The notes under the pieces were generated by a model, which saw only the letters and a list, made by a program, of their open reading frames with translations, made no database searches and had not been told where the DNA came from. From contig CACZBF010000007.1 in assembly GCA_902779355.1 (NCBI GenBank), forward strand, positions 58,476-122,475: 64,000 bases of DNA, written 5' to 3'. This document shows, one piece after another, positions 33,583 through 42,925 of this stretch; the stretch's first letter is position 1; every line of letters begins with the position of its first letter. The position numbers and the translations under genes were made by a program. The stretch is from an uncultured Lachnospiraceae bacterium. GTDB taxonomy: Bacteria; Bacillota; Clostridia; Lachnospirales; Lachnospiraceae.

Positions 33583-36500
33583 CTATTTCAGATTATAAAT
33601 CGGCTTATCCCAGTTCTTCTTCCGGTAAGCCTGATATGCCGCACTGATATCAGCGCCCGGTCTGACTTTGTCTTCGTATTTGGCCACATGGTTTCCTGCG
33701 ATCAGCATCGTCAGCTCTCCCATCTCGGTGTTTGTGATGGTTCCTTCTTCTGCGTATTTTCCGACTTCTTCAAGCGCCTCGTCCTGCCCTTCTTCAAGCA
33801 ATTCAAACACATCGATCTTCTTTGCGGTCTCCGTCGTCAGGAAAGGTATCATGATATTGTAAAAAATGTTATAGTTCTGTATAAAATCTTTCCTGATGAG
33901 GACCTCCTTCACATCCTCCATTGTGAGTTTGCAGAATTCCTCCGCGTTGTCACCTGACAGATCCTGTATATAGGTTCTCAATATGTTTTCCGGATGTATC
34001 TCATATGCCATGTGCGTGATCATGGAATATTTTGTCTGGTCAAACTTCAGAAAATCATGATAATCGTTAAACTTCAGCTCCTTCATATCGAGATTCAGGA
34101 ATACATCCATGGTCTTTTCCAGGAGCCTGTTCTTCTCCTTGTGAAGCTCCTCGTCTTTAAAATCCTTTTCCGTGGCACACAGAGCCTTTAAGGTACGGTT
34201 CATATCTAATCGCTCCTGCTTTGGATCCTGCTCACTGAGATAGACCAGGGTTCCGGCTAATGCCTGCCCCCATCTTCTTTCGGTACTATTCTTCAGTCCG
34301 TTTTCACGAAGCGCTTTTACGGCCCGTTTGCCATAATAGTCTTTGACCGCCATGATATCCCCGGCCATTTCCTGTATGCGTTCCTTCTTTTCCTCAAGAT
34401 AGCCCGGCACAACCGCTTCCTGAAAGTCTCTGTCCCACTGGTCATAGTACGCATCCTGCTTTTCCCAGTAGTTCAGCTTCTGATCAACTCTCCGACGTTC
34501 CTCGCGGTACAGATAATCAAGGCTCTCTTCCCCGGGTCTATAATGATGTCCCGTAGATTTGCCGTCGTCTGTTTTTTGCTCCATGCACAGAAAGTCTTTG
34601 TATTTATTAAGTATTTTTTCGATGGCCATGGATTCTTCTGTTTCGTTTCCTTCGTCTTCCAGCTTCTTCTGTCTTTTTTGATATTTCCGAAAATCCTCAT
34701 CCTTCAGGCTCATTCTGTCCTTAAAGCTTAAAACATGTTGATATTTCGTATCATCCATTTGCGTCAGAGTGTTGATCCTGCCTGCAAGATAACCACAACT
34801 GAAGTCGAAGAGCACGTTGCAATCCCGAAGCATCTGTGCTCTGTCATAGTAATCAAGGGGAGCCCCCGAAAGATGAATTTTATCCTCTTCGGTGTGAACG
34901 TTATCCAGCTTATTCGCCGCTTCGTCCACCAATTTCGCAGCCTGCAAAACATTATCCATCTGCAGCCTCACGGTTCTTTCTTTTTGTTCGAAGTTTTCAA
35001 GGAGTTTCGGGAGATTTGAGACATCCAGTTCGTCAAACGAAAACTGCTTCGCCTCTGTTATAACGCGTGAATAATGTTTGATCTTATCCAGCGGGTTTTT
35101 GCTGGACCAGAGTTCATGGCTCTTCTCTATATCGTCAGCGCTCAGATAATGACAGAATGCACTGTCCGGACGAAGAGGCTGTACGATTGGACGGTGTTCC
35201 CGCTTTGCACGTTCGGCCTCCTCTGACTCAAGTTTTGCCATGATCAGCGTGGAAGCGTTCCTGTCTTGGGTGGTAGTAAAAGAGAAATAAAAGAAAAAGT
35301 CGTCTAACACAGCGGTCTTGTTATACTCTGCACGCATTCTCTCAAGGTCTTCCTTCGGGACCTTCTCCCCTTCTTCTATCTCCCCCAGAGACTGCCACAC
35401 CCTCTCAATGGTCTCATCCTTCGTTGCATCCTCTTGCTTTGCATATCTTTCGCAGTTCGAATAGAGCGCCATAGGATCTCCCAAAACACCAAAAAGATCC
35501 CCGCCGAAAAGCTTGACAGCATCGTCACGACCGGTGTGAACACTATTTTTCAGATAATCCTCCCACTGCTCGTTGGAAAAGAACGCCTTATTTTTGTCCC
35601 TGATCAATGCCGTGTTGACGAGGCAGCCTGTCAGGTCTACGAGGGCAAAGAAATTGGTCTTGGCACGGATGGAAAGCAACTGCTTATCCTCCATGGGATA
35701 CCCGCTTGCAATGCCCCGGCAGATCTGTTTATGCAAAAACTTTACCCTGGCACAGAGCTCATGATTCTTGTTGAAATCTCTGACCAGCGAAGCGATACTG
35801 CTGTAGGAAACCTGGGTGGCCTGCGTCTCATTCAGTTCCTGAAGATATTCTGCCATCTTCTGTTCGCTGTATTCGGGATCCTTGTAGCCCTCTTTCATAC
35901 AATACTCGCCCTGGTATTCCGTTGCATTCTTGATCACCTCGGAATAAAGCTCATCCCGGAATGAGGTATCGGCCGCCTTCCCCCTTACTTTGCTCAGTTC
36001 ATCAAATGCCACCTGCTGCTTCATCTTGGTCTGATAGCTTTCCGCAAGGGCATTCTTCTGGACATCCTCTTTCTGGAATTCCTCCATGTAGTAGTTTACA
36101 AACTGTTCTCCGACCGCTTTGTCTGCGAACGTCGGCACACCCATTTTCCGGATGAGGTCCGAGTCCACGCCGTTTTTCTCCATCATGACGCAGCCCGCCA
36201 CATATGCCTTCAAGAGCTTCTCGGACATGGCTTTCCTTTGTTCAAGCGCTTCCACATCCTTTTTCTCCGCCGCGGTGGGTTCTTTTGTGATGTCCATCGT
36301 CAGCTCTTCATTGTAGTGGCTCATGTAATACGGATCGGAAAGGATCTCTTTTCTCGCATTGTAATAAAAGGCGATGGAACGAAGCTGCGAAAGCTTCAGC
36401 TCCACATCCGAGCGCATTCTTTCATTCAGGCCTTCCAGATAATTGTTTTCCTTTGCCAGCCGGTCAAAGGCATCCACCTGTCTTACGACCATTTCCAGCA

Positions 36501-37344
36501 TCGGTGCATTCTTTGCCATCTCCTGATCATTATCCAGCCTTAAGCTGCCGATATTGATGGTAAACAGCATCTGCGTCATACCATCCAAAACCGCTTCCCG
36601 GTTCATGGTACGCGGATCTCCGCCTGTGCCGAAAAAAGCCTTGACCATGCGTTCATTCGTGGCCTTGTCCGTCGTCATAAAGGCAGCAAGATCCATGACC
36701 TCCTGGTCGCTCCCCAGAACCTGGTCTTTCGACATCACCGCCTCCATCATCTGTAAGCCCGCGGCGATATTATTTGCCTCTGCCTGCAGGATCTGACCGG
36801 CAACCACCCGTTTCTGATAAAGACGGGACCTCTTATTCTCGAACTTTTCCGCCCTTTTCTTTGCGGTCAGCTTCAGATCCTTTGCCTTATATTCCGAATG
36901 CAGCACAGTGGCGGAAGGAAGGTAGCTCAGGGAATTCATGGTTACAGGCTCCAGGCCGGTTAACCGCCTGGCAAGCGTAATGGTCTCCAGAAGCTTTTCC
37001 GAATGAAGATCCTTATGCTTCTGGATCTGTTCGTTGATCTCTCTTTTTGCGCTGCCATCATAAAAGAGTGTTATATTTTTACTGTAGACCTGGTCCTGGG
37101 CCGCATCGAAGGCACGCCTCACCTTCTGATCCTTTGTAGGCTGCTGCAGACGGTTTTCCATTTCCGTCCGGGCAGTCACCGGGAAATAGTTCTCTACAGG
37201 CTGCTGCACGGTCTGTTTTTGCTGCTGAAACTCCTCCGGAGGTATATCCTGGCGTCGCTGAGAATGATCCAATTCCAGTTCTTCGTGGGTGATCTTCAGT
37301 TCTTCCCGCTGTTTCTGCTTATAAAGCGTGCCATGTTCGTCCAT
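33583..37344 (-). CDS. Large helical protein, candidate CIS effector A (1253 aa)
   Basis: No signal peptide or membrane helix; strongly helical, Lys/Glu-rich, with few cysteines. It belongs with the three other large proteins of the island: a shared motif (IAFYYNARKEILSDPYYMSH) corresponds to IVNYYRIMRRVITNEYYRTH in the 1384-aa protein and to a similar YYAL segment in the 1001-aa protein, and its C-terminal part (TMDVFLNLDMKELKF...TYIQD) resembles that of the 1001-aa protein. No catalytic domain was recognised. A GNAT gene directly precedes it and membrane sensor genes follow. That it is injected cargo is inferred from size, the GNAT pairing shared with box-controlled relatives and proximity to the CIS. 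It could instead be a cytoplasmic scaffold. Confidence 0.7.
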   Translation of the reverse strand: MDEHGTLYKQKQREELKITHEELELDHSQRRQDIPPEEFQQQKQTVQQPVENYFPVTARTEMENRLQQPTKDQKVRRAFDAAQDQVYSKNITLFYDGSAKREINEQIQKHKDLHSEKLLETITLARRLTGLEPVTMNSLSYLPSATVLHSEYKAKDLKLTAKKRAEKFENKRSRLYQKRVVAGQILQAEANNIAAGLQMMEAVMSKDQVLGSDQEVMDLAAFMTTDKATNERMVKAFFGTGGDPRTMNREAVLDGMTQMLFTINIGSLRLDNDQEMAKNAPMLEMVVRQVDAFDRLAKENNYLEGLNERMRSDVELKLSQLRSIAFYYNARKEILSDPYYMSHYNEELTMDITKEPTAAEKKDVEALEQRKAMSEKLLKAYVAGCVMMEKNGVDSDLIRKMGVPTFADKAVGEQFVNYYMEEFQKEDVQKNALAESYQTKMKQQVAFDELSKVRGKAADTSFRDELYSEVIKNATEYQGEYCMKEGYKDPEYSEQKMAEYLQELNETQATQVSYSSIASLVRDFNKNHELCARVKFLHKQICRGIASGYPMEDKQLLSIRAKTNFFALVDLTGCLVNTALIRDKNKAFFSNEQWEDYLKNSVHTGRDDAVKLFGGDLFGVLGDPMALYSNCERYAKQEDATKDETIERVWQSLGEIEEGEKVPKEDLERMRAEYNKTAVLDDFFFYFSFTTTQDRNASTLIMAKLESEEAERAKREHRPIVQPLRPDSAFCHYLSADDIEKSHELWSSKNPLDKIKHYSRVITEAKQFSFDELDVSNLPKLLENFEQKERTVRLQMDNVLQAAKLVDEAANKLDNVHTEEDKIHLSGAPLDYYDRAQMLRDCNVLFDFSCGYLAGRINTLTQMDDTKYQHVLSFKDRMSLKDEDFRKYQKRQKKLEDEGNETEESMAIEKILNKYKDFLCMEQKTDDGKSTGHHYRPGEESLDYLYREERRRVDQKLNYWEKQDAYYDQWDRDFQEAVVPGYLEEKKERIQEMAGDIMAVKDYYGKRAVKALRENGLKNSTERRWGQALAGTLVYLSEQDPKQERLDMNRTLKALCATEKDFKDEELHKEKNRLLEKTMDVFLNLDMKELKFNDYHDFLKFDQTKYSMITHMAYEIHPENILRTYIQDLSGDNAEEFCKLTMEDVKEVLIRKDFIQNYNIFYNIMIPFLTTETAKKIDVFELLEEGQDEALEEVGKYAEEGTITNTEMGELTMLIAGNHVAKYEDKVRPGADISAAYQAYRKKNWDKPIYNLK

Positions 37345-37374
37345 GATTGATCCTCCTTCTCTCTATTGACTGCA

Positions 37375-38208
37375 TCATCCGACTGTTGTTTCACATGTAT
37401 ACGTTACGATATTGTCCGTCTTTTTTGCATTGATCTTCGCAACATCCAGAATATAGAGCTCCTGCGCCAGATCATCATGCACCGCCACGCTGACCTTTGT
37501 TTCCGGCGGCCTTGCTTGCATCGCGCTTTCACATGCGCCTTGCAAAAGTGTACTCAGCTGGGAACCGTTGTTCTCGACAAAGGGGAGCATGGCTTCCACA
37601 AACAGTCCGTCCTCCCCTTCACTGATCAAAAGTGCGCCCTGCGGCTTCTCCTCTTTATCAAAAACCGCCGTGCTGATCTTCGGATCATAAGAAGAACGGA
37701 CGCTCACGGCATAATCCCGCTTCTCGGCAACCTTTACGAGCGCATCCCAATCCGTCCCCTTAATCTTGGAAAGCGGCTTGTATGTCAGTCCCTTACCGCC
37801 GGTCGTCCGGGAAAGGTCGGAAAGCGCACATTCGTAAAGCGTGTCCTTTTGTTTTTCTTCATAGAAGCCAGTTTTTTTCAGAAAGCGGCTTACCTTCTTA
37901 TTGCTTTCCAGGAAGGTGCAGATCAAGGCGCCAACACCCCAGGTCGGGGCAACGTCCTGCAGAAACCGGATCAGACATCTCCCGGCGCCCTTTCTCTGAT
38001 ATGCCTCATCCACAAAGATCTCCCGGATCGCCAGTACAAGCCCCCCCTGCTCATCGTGCAGGGATTCTGCCGCCAGAACGCCGCATGCCGTATCGCTCTC
38101 CACTTCTACCACGCCCACGAACACATCGGATGCCACCAGATTCTCCAGACTGATGGCCGGAAGAAAAAGGCTTCCGTTGGCTTCATCAATTAAAGTCGCA
38201 AAAAACAT
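37375..38208 (-). CDS. GNAT acetyltransferase-like protein with intact CoA loop (277 aa)
   Basis: Residues about 30-115 form a canonical GNAT core: IREIFVDEAYQRKGAGRCLI contains the beta4 strand and the Q/RxxGxG acetyl-CoA loop (QRKGAG), then FLKKTGFYEE as the typical closing GF motif. A second, degenerate half (about 150-270) matches the C-terminal domain of the other island GNATs. It is the first gene of its operon and lies 30 nt before effector candidate A. Acetylation of the neighbouring large protein, or chaperoning of it, is a reasonable inference. The region upstream carries a partial TGACACA-like box (AGACACA, 38278-38272) and a TAAAAT 30 nt further on. Confidence 0.82.
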   Translation of the reverse strand: MFFATLIDEANGSLFLPAISLENLVASDVFVGVVEVESDTACGVLAAESLHDEQGGLVLAIREIFVDEAYQRKGAGRCLIRFLQDVAPTWGVGALICTFLESNKKVSRFLKKTGFYEEKQKDTLYECALSDLSRTTGGKGLTYKPLSKIKGTDWDALVKVAEKRDYAVSVRSSYDPKISTAVFDKEEKPQGALLISEGEDGLFVEAMLPFVENNGSQLSTLLQGACESAMQARPPETKVSVAVHDDLAQELYILDVAKINAKKTDNIVTYTCETTVG

Positions 38209-38314
38209 AAGTCTCTCCTTCGAGTCTCATTTATGATTTTTCATTTTACAAAGAGGTCTTTTTTTCCGCCATGTGTCTATAACGGCTTTTTTACCAACCA
38301 GTTTTTTGGAACCT

Positions 38315-38343
38315 TTGCACCCGCCGTTCTTGCATGTTATACT
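38315..38343 (+). promoter_or_regulatory. Promoter of the plus-strand regulator (TTGCAC-17-TATACT, TG-extended)
   Basis: TTGCAC (38315-38320), a 17-nt spacer ending TGT and TATACT (38338-38343) make a near-consensus sigma-A promoter pointing at the regulator gene, with start expected near 38350. Confidence 0.7.
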
Positions 38344-38346
38344 AAG

Positions 38347-38371
38347 AAAAGGCTGATACGATCAGCCTTTT
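38347..38371 (+). terminator. Perfect 11-bp hairpin at the 5' end of the regulator transcript
   Basis: AAAAGGCTGAT pairs exactly with ATCAGCCTTTT around a 3-nt loop. It lies at the predicted transcript start. With only four T it could act as a weak bidirectional terminator, a 5' stabiliser, or an attenuator. Confidence 0.5.
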
Positions 38372-38411
38372 CGAAAGGATGCAACAAAACGCCGGTGAAC
38401 ACGATACAGAG

Positions 38412-38437
38412 CAAAATGTCCTCATGAGGACATTTTG
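38412..38437. promoter_or_regulatory. Perfect 26-bp palindrome upstream of the regulator start codon
   Basis: Thirteen bases (CAAAATGTCCTCA) are followed at once by their exact reverse complement, ending 13 nt before the regulator ATG. A palindrome with no spacer favours a dimeric protein site over an RNA hairpin loop. Autoregulation by the adjacent regulator is the simplest idea. As RNA it would also mask the weak ribosome site. Confidence 0.65.
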
Positions 38438-38450
38438 AGTGAGAGTGAGA

Positions 38451-39647
38451 ATGGAATATTTATCCACAAACAAGATTGCACAAAAATGGGGTGTCTCCAG
38501 AAAGACCGTTACGCGATATGCAGAGGACGGGAAAATAGAGGGGGCGCATCTGGTGGGAAATACATGGATGATCCCGGCAGATGCCAAAAAAGAGAACTGT
38601 ACGACCGGAAAGTCTTCAGATTCCGAAACGGGACGGCGCCATGGCGCGGACCACACATTTCATTTTCCCCTTTATCTCTATCGGAATTTTCACGAACTGA
38701 AGGATGAGCTGAAGAATCCCGCGGAACGGAAGCTCTATCTGGCCTTTGAAGAAGCGCTCCTCTGCCATTACGATGTCGCCTGCGATCTGGCCGCCGAATC
38801 ATATATGGCAACTGACGATCTGCCCATTCGGATCACCTGCCTGTATGTGATGGCAAGATGCTGCCTGTATAAGAATCAGTATCCTCTGTTTATGAAGCAC
38901 GTGCTTACTATGCAAAAGTTCTTCGCAACAGATTTCGCGCACAAAGAAGAAATGAGACCCCTGCTCATCGATCTTGAGAGCTATTATAAAGGGTTCGATT
39001 CCCTCCTTGGTGCTTCTTTTGACGATACCTACGATTACAACAGCGAATCATTTTCGATCATCATCACCATAATGCTTTACCGGCAGATCCTGCTTTCGCT
39101 TCGCGACAAGCGAAGCATCGATACCACGATGTATGAACTGGCTTTCAAAGTCTTTAAACACAAGGGTCTCCTCTATCCGGCCATCCTTCTCGGTTCCGAG
39201 CTGGCATTCATTTTCCATAGCCGGAAACAATATGAGATTTCCGATCGATATGCGAACTATGCCTATCACCTTGCCCTCGAGAATAACGGGTTTATCATGT
39301 TGTCTGATCTGTATTCCATCGCACCCAGAGTTCTGGACAGAGCCCTGAAACAGAACAACACGGTGATCGATCCCCTTCTTGTCAGGATGACCAAAGAGCA
39401 CAAAAAATCCTGCATCGGCTTAATGCTCTATCTGAAAAAGCCGAAGTCCCTGTTTTCTTTTATCGATGACGATTTTGACTATATCCACTTTGCGATTCAT
39501 CACTATACAAACAAGGAGATCTCCGGTGAAAAAGGGATCAGCGAGAATGCCGTTTCGCAAAAATATGTCAGGCTGTATCAATCCTTTAATGTGAACAGCA
39601 AAAGCGAGCTGGTGGATGCCTTTATTCAAAGCCTTGATAAATACTAA
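38451..39647 (+). CDS. Two-headed transcription regulator: excisionase/MerR-like HTH plus LuxR-like HTH (398 aa)
   Basis: The first 45 residues (YLSTNKIAQKWGVSRKTVTR, then YAEDGKIEGAHLVGNTWMIP) are a standard excisionase/helix-turn-helix_17 DNA-binding domain. The middle (about 60-330) is helical, TPR-like. The end (YTNKEISGEKGISENAVSQK, VRLYQSFNVNSKSELVDAFI) matches a LuxR/GerE-type HTH. Two DNA-binding ends on one chain are uncommon. I chose the ATG at 38451 over the GTG at 38439 because the GTG lies almost inside the 26-bp palindrome and adds only MRVR. It is the only complete plus-strand gene of the island and overlaps the 3' end of the convergent phosphatase gene by 4 nt. It is a good candidate for local control of the CIS or effectors. 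Confidence 0.85.
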   Translation: MEYLSTNKIAQKWGVSRKTVTRYAEDGKIEGAHLVGNTWMIPADAKKENCTTGKSSDSETGRRHGADHTFHFPLYLYRNFHELKDELKNPAERKLYLAFEEALLCHYDVACDLAAESYMATDDLPIRITCLYVMARCCLYKNQYPLFMKHVLTMQKFFATDFAHKEEMRPLLIDLESYYKGFDSLLGASFDDTYDYNSESFSIIITIMLYRQILLSLRDKRSIDTTMYELAFKVFKHKGLLYPAILLGSELAFIFHSRKQYEISDRYANYAYHLALENNGFIMLSDLYSIAPRVLDRALKQNNTVIDPLLVRMTKEHKKSCIGLMLYLKKPKSLFSFIDDDFDYIHFAIHHYTNKEISGEKGISENAVSQKYVRLYQSFNVNSKSELVDAFIQSLDKY

Positions 39648-41089
39648 ACTGTTGTACCCTTCCCTTTATATTCCATACAAAGCATCGTCATATCATCAAA
39701 CTGCGGCACATCCTGTACATACAGCTCCACCGACTTCCGGACGTTCTTTAAGATCTGCGCGGGGGTCGCCGTCGGATCCTCGTTCAACGCTTTGACAAGC
39801 TGTATTTCTCCGTACATCTGTCCCTCAGCATTCGGTGCTTCCGGAATGCCGTCCGTATAGACAAACAAGGTGTCTCCCGGTTTCAGATCGATCATATATT
39901 CCTGATACTGGACATCTTCCATTCCGCCGAGCACCAAGTCATGGTTATCCCTATATATCGCATAACGCTTGCCTCCCCGGCGCAGAATCGGAAATTCATG
40001 CCCTGCGTTACCAGCGACAAGCCGTCCCGTGGAAATCTCCAGGATTGCAAGCCAGACCGTCACAAACATTTCCTGATCATTGTTTTCGCAAATATCCGCA
40101 TTGGCATCTGTCAGGATCTTGGCGGGAGATTTCCCCATCCTGGCGTGGTTTCTGAGTGTCATCTTTGCCGCCATCATATACAGGGCCGCCGGAACTCCCT
40201 TTCCGGACACATCAGCGATCACCAGGCACAGATGATCCTCGTCGACAAAAAAGAAATCATAGAAATCACCCCCGACCTCCTTGGCCGGCGTCGAGGAGGC
40301 ATAGATCTCAATCTCTTTCCGTTCCGGAAAAACCGGAAAATCACTCTGCAGCGCCCCCAACTGGATCTCTGTGGCCAGCGAAAGCTCAGTCTGCATCCTG
40401 GCCGATTGCTCCGTCAGTTCTTTCTGCCGGAAGATGATCCTACGCCCCTGCGACGAGATCATCAGGCAGACGGCGGTCACGATCATGGAGATAAAGAGCC
40501 TGATCAGATAGGAGTAGATCAATACATTTTTCACCATCAGCGCCTTGTCATAGGGCACTCCACCCGCATCCACAATATCCGAGATCCAGGTGTATTCCCC
40601 CATGTCGATCACCGTGCCTGCCGGAAGTTCCAGACAGGAGACGGAGGCGGCGCCGATGTAGACGCCCAGGATCGCAGAGATCAGAAAGGCCACATCCGTG
40701 AAGATCGTAATGATGATCGTATATTTGATGGAAAAATAACGGCTGGCAAGTACGATGGGGATCACCATCAGAAAGGGCACGTTCTCCGTATAGATCGCAT
40801 CGATCATGATAAAGGACAGGATGATGCTGCCCATCAAAATGTATTTGATCCATGGCTTTTCGCATCGAAAGCGTATGGCAATGAGGGCCGGGATGCAAAG
40901 CGCAAGGATGACGATCAGGCACATAAGGTGCGGGTGGTCGAGTTTTTCCATGTAGATGACCTCTGCGATCGTCAGGATCCAGGCGATCACATAGGCCCCC
41001 GCTGTCGCAAACGAGGCCACGACCATCACTTTATTCGCGTTTACCTCATTTTCCCATAAGACATCCGGCGTTGTGCTTTCCATAAGCAT
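39644..41089 (-). CDS. Membrane SpoIIE/RsbU-type PP2C phosphatase (481 aa)
   Basis: Six or so membrane helices (about 20-215) with an outward loop precede a short coiled linker and a complete PP2C/SpoIIE domain (about 245-475): TEIQLGALQSDFPVFPERKE, EVGGDFYDFF, IADVSGKGVPAALYM, GNAGHEFP, PGDTLFVYTDGIPEA and FDDMTMLCMEY. The metal-binding Asp residues of all three motifs are present. Such enzymes dephosphorylate a STAS-domain antagonist to release a sigma factor or other target. The ATG at 41089 has AAGGAG 5 nt upstream. It is the last gene of the 52319-39644 operon. Confidence 0.93.
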   Translation of the reverse strand: MLMESTTPDVLWENEVNANKVMVVASFATAGAYVIAWILTIAEVIYMEKLDHPHLMCLIVILALCIPALIAIRFRCEKPWIKYILMGSIILSFIMIDAIYTENVPFLMVIPIVLASRYFSIKYTIIITIFTDVAFLISAILGVYIGAASVSCLELPAGTVIDMGEYTWISDIVDAGGVPYDKALMVKNVLIYSYLIRLFISMIVTAVCLMISSQGRRIIFRQKELTEQSARMQTELSLATEIQLGALQSDFPVFPERKEIEIYASSTPAKEVGGDFYDFFFVDEDHLCLVIADVSGKGVPAALYMMAAKMTLRNHARMGKSPAKILTDANADICENNDQEMFVTVWLAILEISTGRLVAGNAGHEFPILRRGGKRYAIYRDNHDLVLGGMEDVQYQEYMIDLKPGDTLFVYTDGIPEAPNAEGQMYGEIQLVKALNEDPTATPAQILKNVRKSVELYVQDVPQFDDMTMLCMEYKGKGTTV

Positions 41090-41104
41090 TCTGTCTCCTT
41101 ATTT

Positions 41105-42925
41105 TCAAGTCTTATCCTGTGCATTCCCAAAATAATGAAAACACATCATCGTGGTGTCGTCAAATTGCTCTGCCTCACCCACAAAGGTGCGGATGCTTTC
41201 CATCACGTTTTCGATCGTCTGCTGCGGCGTCGCATCAGGGTCTTTGTTTAACGCCTGTAGCATCTGCTCCTCGCCGAAGAACTCCTCGTTTAACGTCTGT
41301 GATTCCGGCACGCCGTCGGTATAGACAAAAAGTTTGTCGCCCGGCTCCAGGATAAAGCTGTGTTCCTTGTATGCCGTATCCGGTTTAAATGCGACCGCCA
41401 TGTCATGCTGGTAGATATTTAAATGATAGGGCTCTCCCGCTTTTTTGAATGCCGGATGTTCATGTCCCGCGTTCACAGCACGCCCTTCTCCGGTTTTCAG
41501 ATCCAGCACGGCGAGCCACACCGTCACAAAAAACCCCAGATCATTATTTTCCAGAAGCTGATTATTGACCTGCTCCATTGTTTTCCCGGGCGTGAGGCCG
41601 TTTTGCAGACCGCTTCGGATCAGGCGTTTCGAAATCATCATAAACAGCGCCGCGGGTACGCCTTTGCCGGAAACGTCCGCGATGACAAGCGCAAGGTGAT
41701 CCTCATCCAGGAAGAAGAAGTCATAGAAATCACCGCCTACTTCCTTTGCAGGCGTCATCGAGGCGTAGATATCAAACTCTTTTCGCTCGGGAAATGCAGG
41801 GAAAACCGTAGGCAGCTGTCCCGCCTGGATCTCCGTCGCCATGTCAAGTTCCGCATCGAGCCGTTCCTGCTTCGCGGTGAGCGCAATGACTTCCTCATAA
41901 TGCTTTTGGATCTCGCCCGCCATCTCATCCACATCGCAGGCCAGCTGTCCGAACTCATCCGGCTTCTTCTTCAGGGCGGAAAGATTCTCGGAAAGTGTTT
42001 CCCTCGACTTTTCCTCCGCATAAGAACGGATTTCTTTCTGGAGCTGCAGGGTCGGGTGGACGGCGTTGCGATAGACGAGGAGAAAGAGGATACCAAGCAC
42101 CACCACCACTGCGATCAAAATCCATCCCTCATATTTCAGCGTGTCGGACCAGACGCCGCGCATCATCTCATCCACGGAAACAGAGATCGCAATGATCCCT
42201 TTTTGGGCACCTGCTTTCTGGATCCGCCCATAGATGTATGCGTCGTACTTTCCGTCGATGGGTGAACGGAACCATTCAATCTCCGAGCTCAACGTGGGAT
42301 AAATCCCGCTCGCTACATCGATCTCCTCCGGCTGCAGCATCCGCGCCGCTTCCGGGTGAGCGGAAAGATCAAACGACTCCTCTCCCGGGACGAACGGCTG
42401 CCTCTGATCGAGAGAAGCCGATACGATCTCCCGGTTCGTTTTCATCAGGATCCGCGCAGACTCTCCCTCCCACGGCGCCATGACCTGAATGCTGTCCAGT
42501 TCAAAGGGAGAAAGATGAAAGACTGTCAAGGCATGAAAGATCTGATAATAGCAATATTCCGCAAACTTTTTTTGCTGCTCCGGAGGCATCGCATCAAACT
42601 CTTCTTCGCTGATACGTTCAACGCTGACCTTGTCAAACTCCGCATGATCGTCCAGCCATTGCATCATCGTCTCCATATCCGGAAAAGGCCCAATGGAAAG
42701 TTCTTCTCCATGCGCGTTCCAGTAATCCAGTAGACGCTGGCTGCTCTCATAGATCAGCAGTTCATTCGCACAGCTCGGTTCCTGCGCGTTGAGATTCTGC
42801 TCAATGTTTTGCATTGCCCGCTGCCGGAACAACGTAAAAAGCACGACCGTACTGAGGACCATTGCTGCGGCGGTCATCAGGATCGTAATGAGAATGATTT
42901 TCACAAGAATTGATCTTCTTTTCAT
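41105..42925 (-). CDS. Membrane sensor phosphatase: periplasmic-type sensor, HAMP, SpoIIE/PP2C (606 aa)
   Basis: Two membrane helices (about 8-30 and 269-290) enclose a 240-residue outward domain, probably Cache-like. A HAMP segment (about 291-345) and coiled linker lead to a complete PP2C/SpoIIE domain (about 375-600) with EVGGDFYDFF, IADVSGKGVPAALFM, NAGHEHP, FVYTDGVPE and FDDTTMMCF. All metal ligands are kept. Its start overlaps the end of the preceding GNAT-like gene (4 nt), so both are coupled. It should convert an external cue into dephosphorylation of the local STAS protein or a relative. Confidence 0.93.
   Translation of the reverse strand: MKRRSILVKIILITILMTAAAMVLSTVVLFTLFRQRAMQNIEQNLNAQEPSCANELLIYESSQRLLDYWNAHGEELSIGPFPDMETMMQWLDDHAEFDKVSVERISEEEFDAMPPEQQKKFAEYCYYQIFHALTVFHLSPFELDSIQVMAPWEGESARILMKTNREIVSASLDQRQPFVPGEESFDLSAHPEAARMLQPEEIDVASGIYPTLSSEIEWFRSPIDGKYDAYIYGRIQKAGAQKGIIAISVSVDEMMRGVWSDTLKYEGWILIAVVVVLGILFLLVYRNAVHPTLQLQKEIRSYAEEKSRETLSENLSALKKKPDEFGQLACDVDEMAGEIQKHYEEVIALTAKQERLDAELDMATEIQAGQLPTVFPAFPERKEFDIYASMTPAKEVGGDFYDFFFLDEDHLALVIADVSGKGVPAALFMMISKRLIRSGLQNGLTPGKTMEQVNNQLLENNDLGFFVTVWLAVLDLKTGEGRAVNAGHEHPAFKKAGEPYHLNIYQHDMAVAFKPDTAYKEHSFILEPGDKLFVYTDGVPESQTLNEEFFGEEQMLQALNKDPDATPQQTIENVMESIRTFVGEAEQFDDTTMMCFHYFGNAQDKT

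Noticed and set aside
33583..37344. Cysteine protease domain in effector candidate A (also checked in B, 49314-52319)
   Set aside because: No Cys/His motif pair like those in candidates C and D was found in the C-terminal parts.
38439..38450. GTG start for the two-headed regulator
   Set aside because: It lies against the 26-bp palindrome and adds four residues without conserved content; the ATG at 38451 places the HTH at the usual distance from the start.
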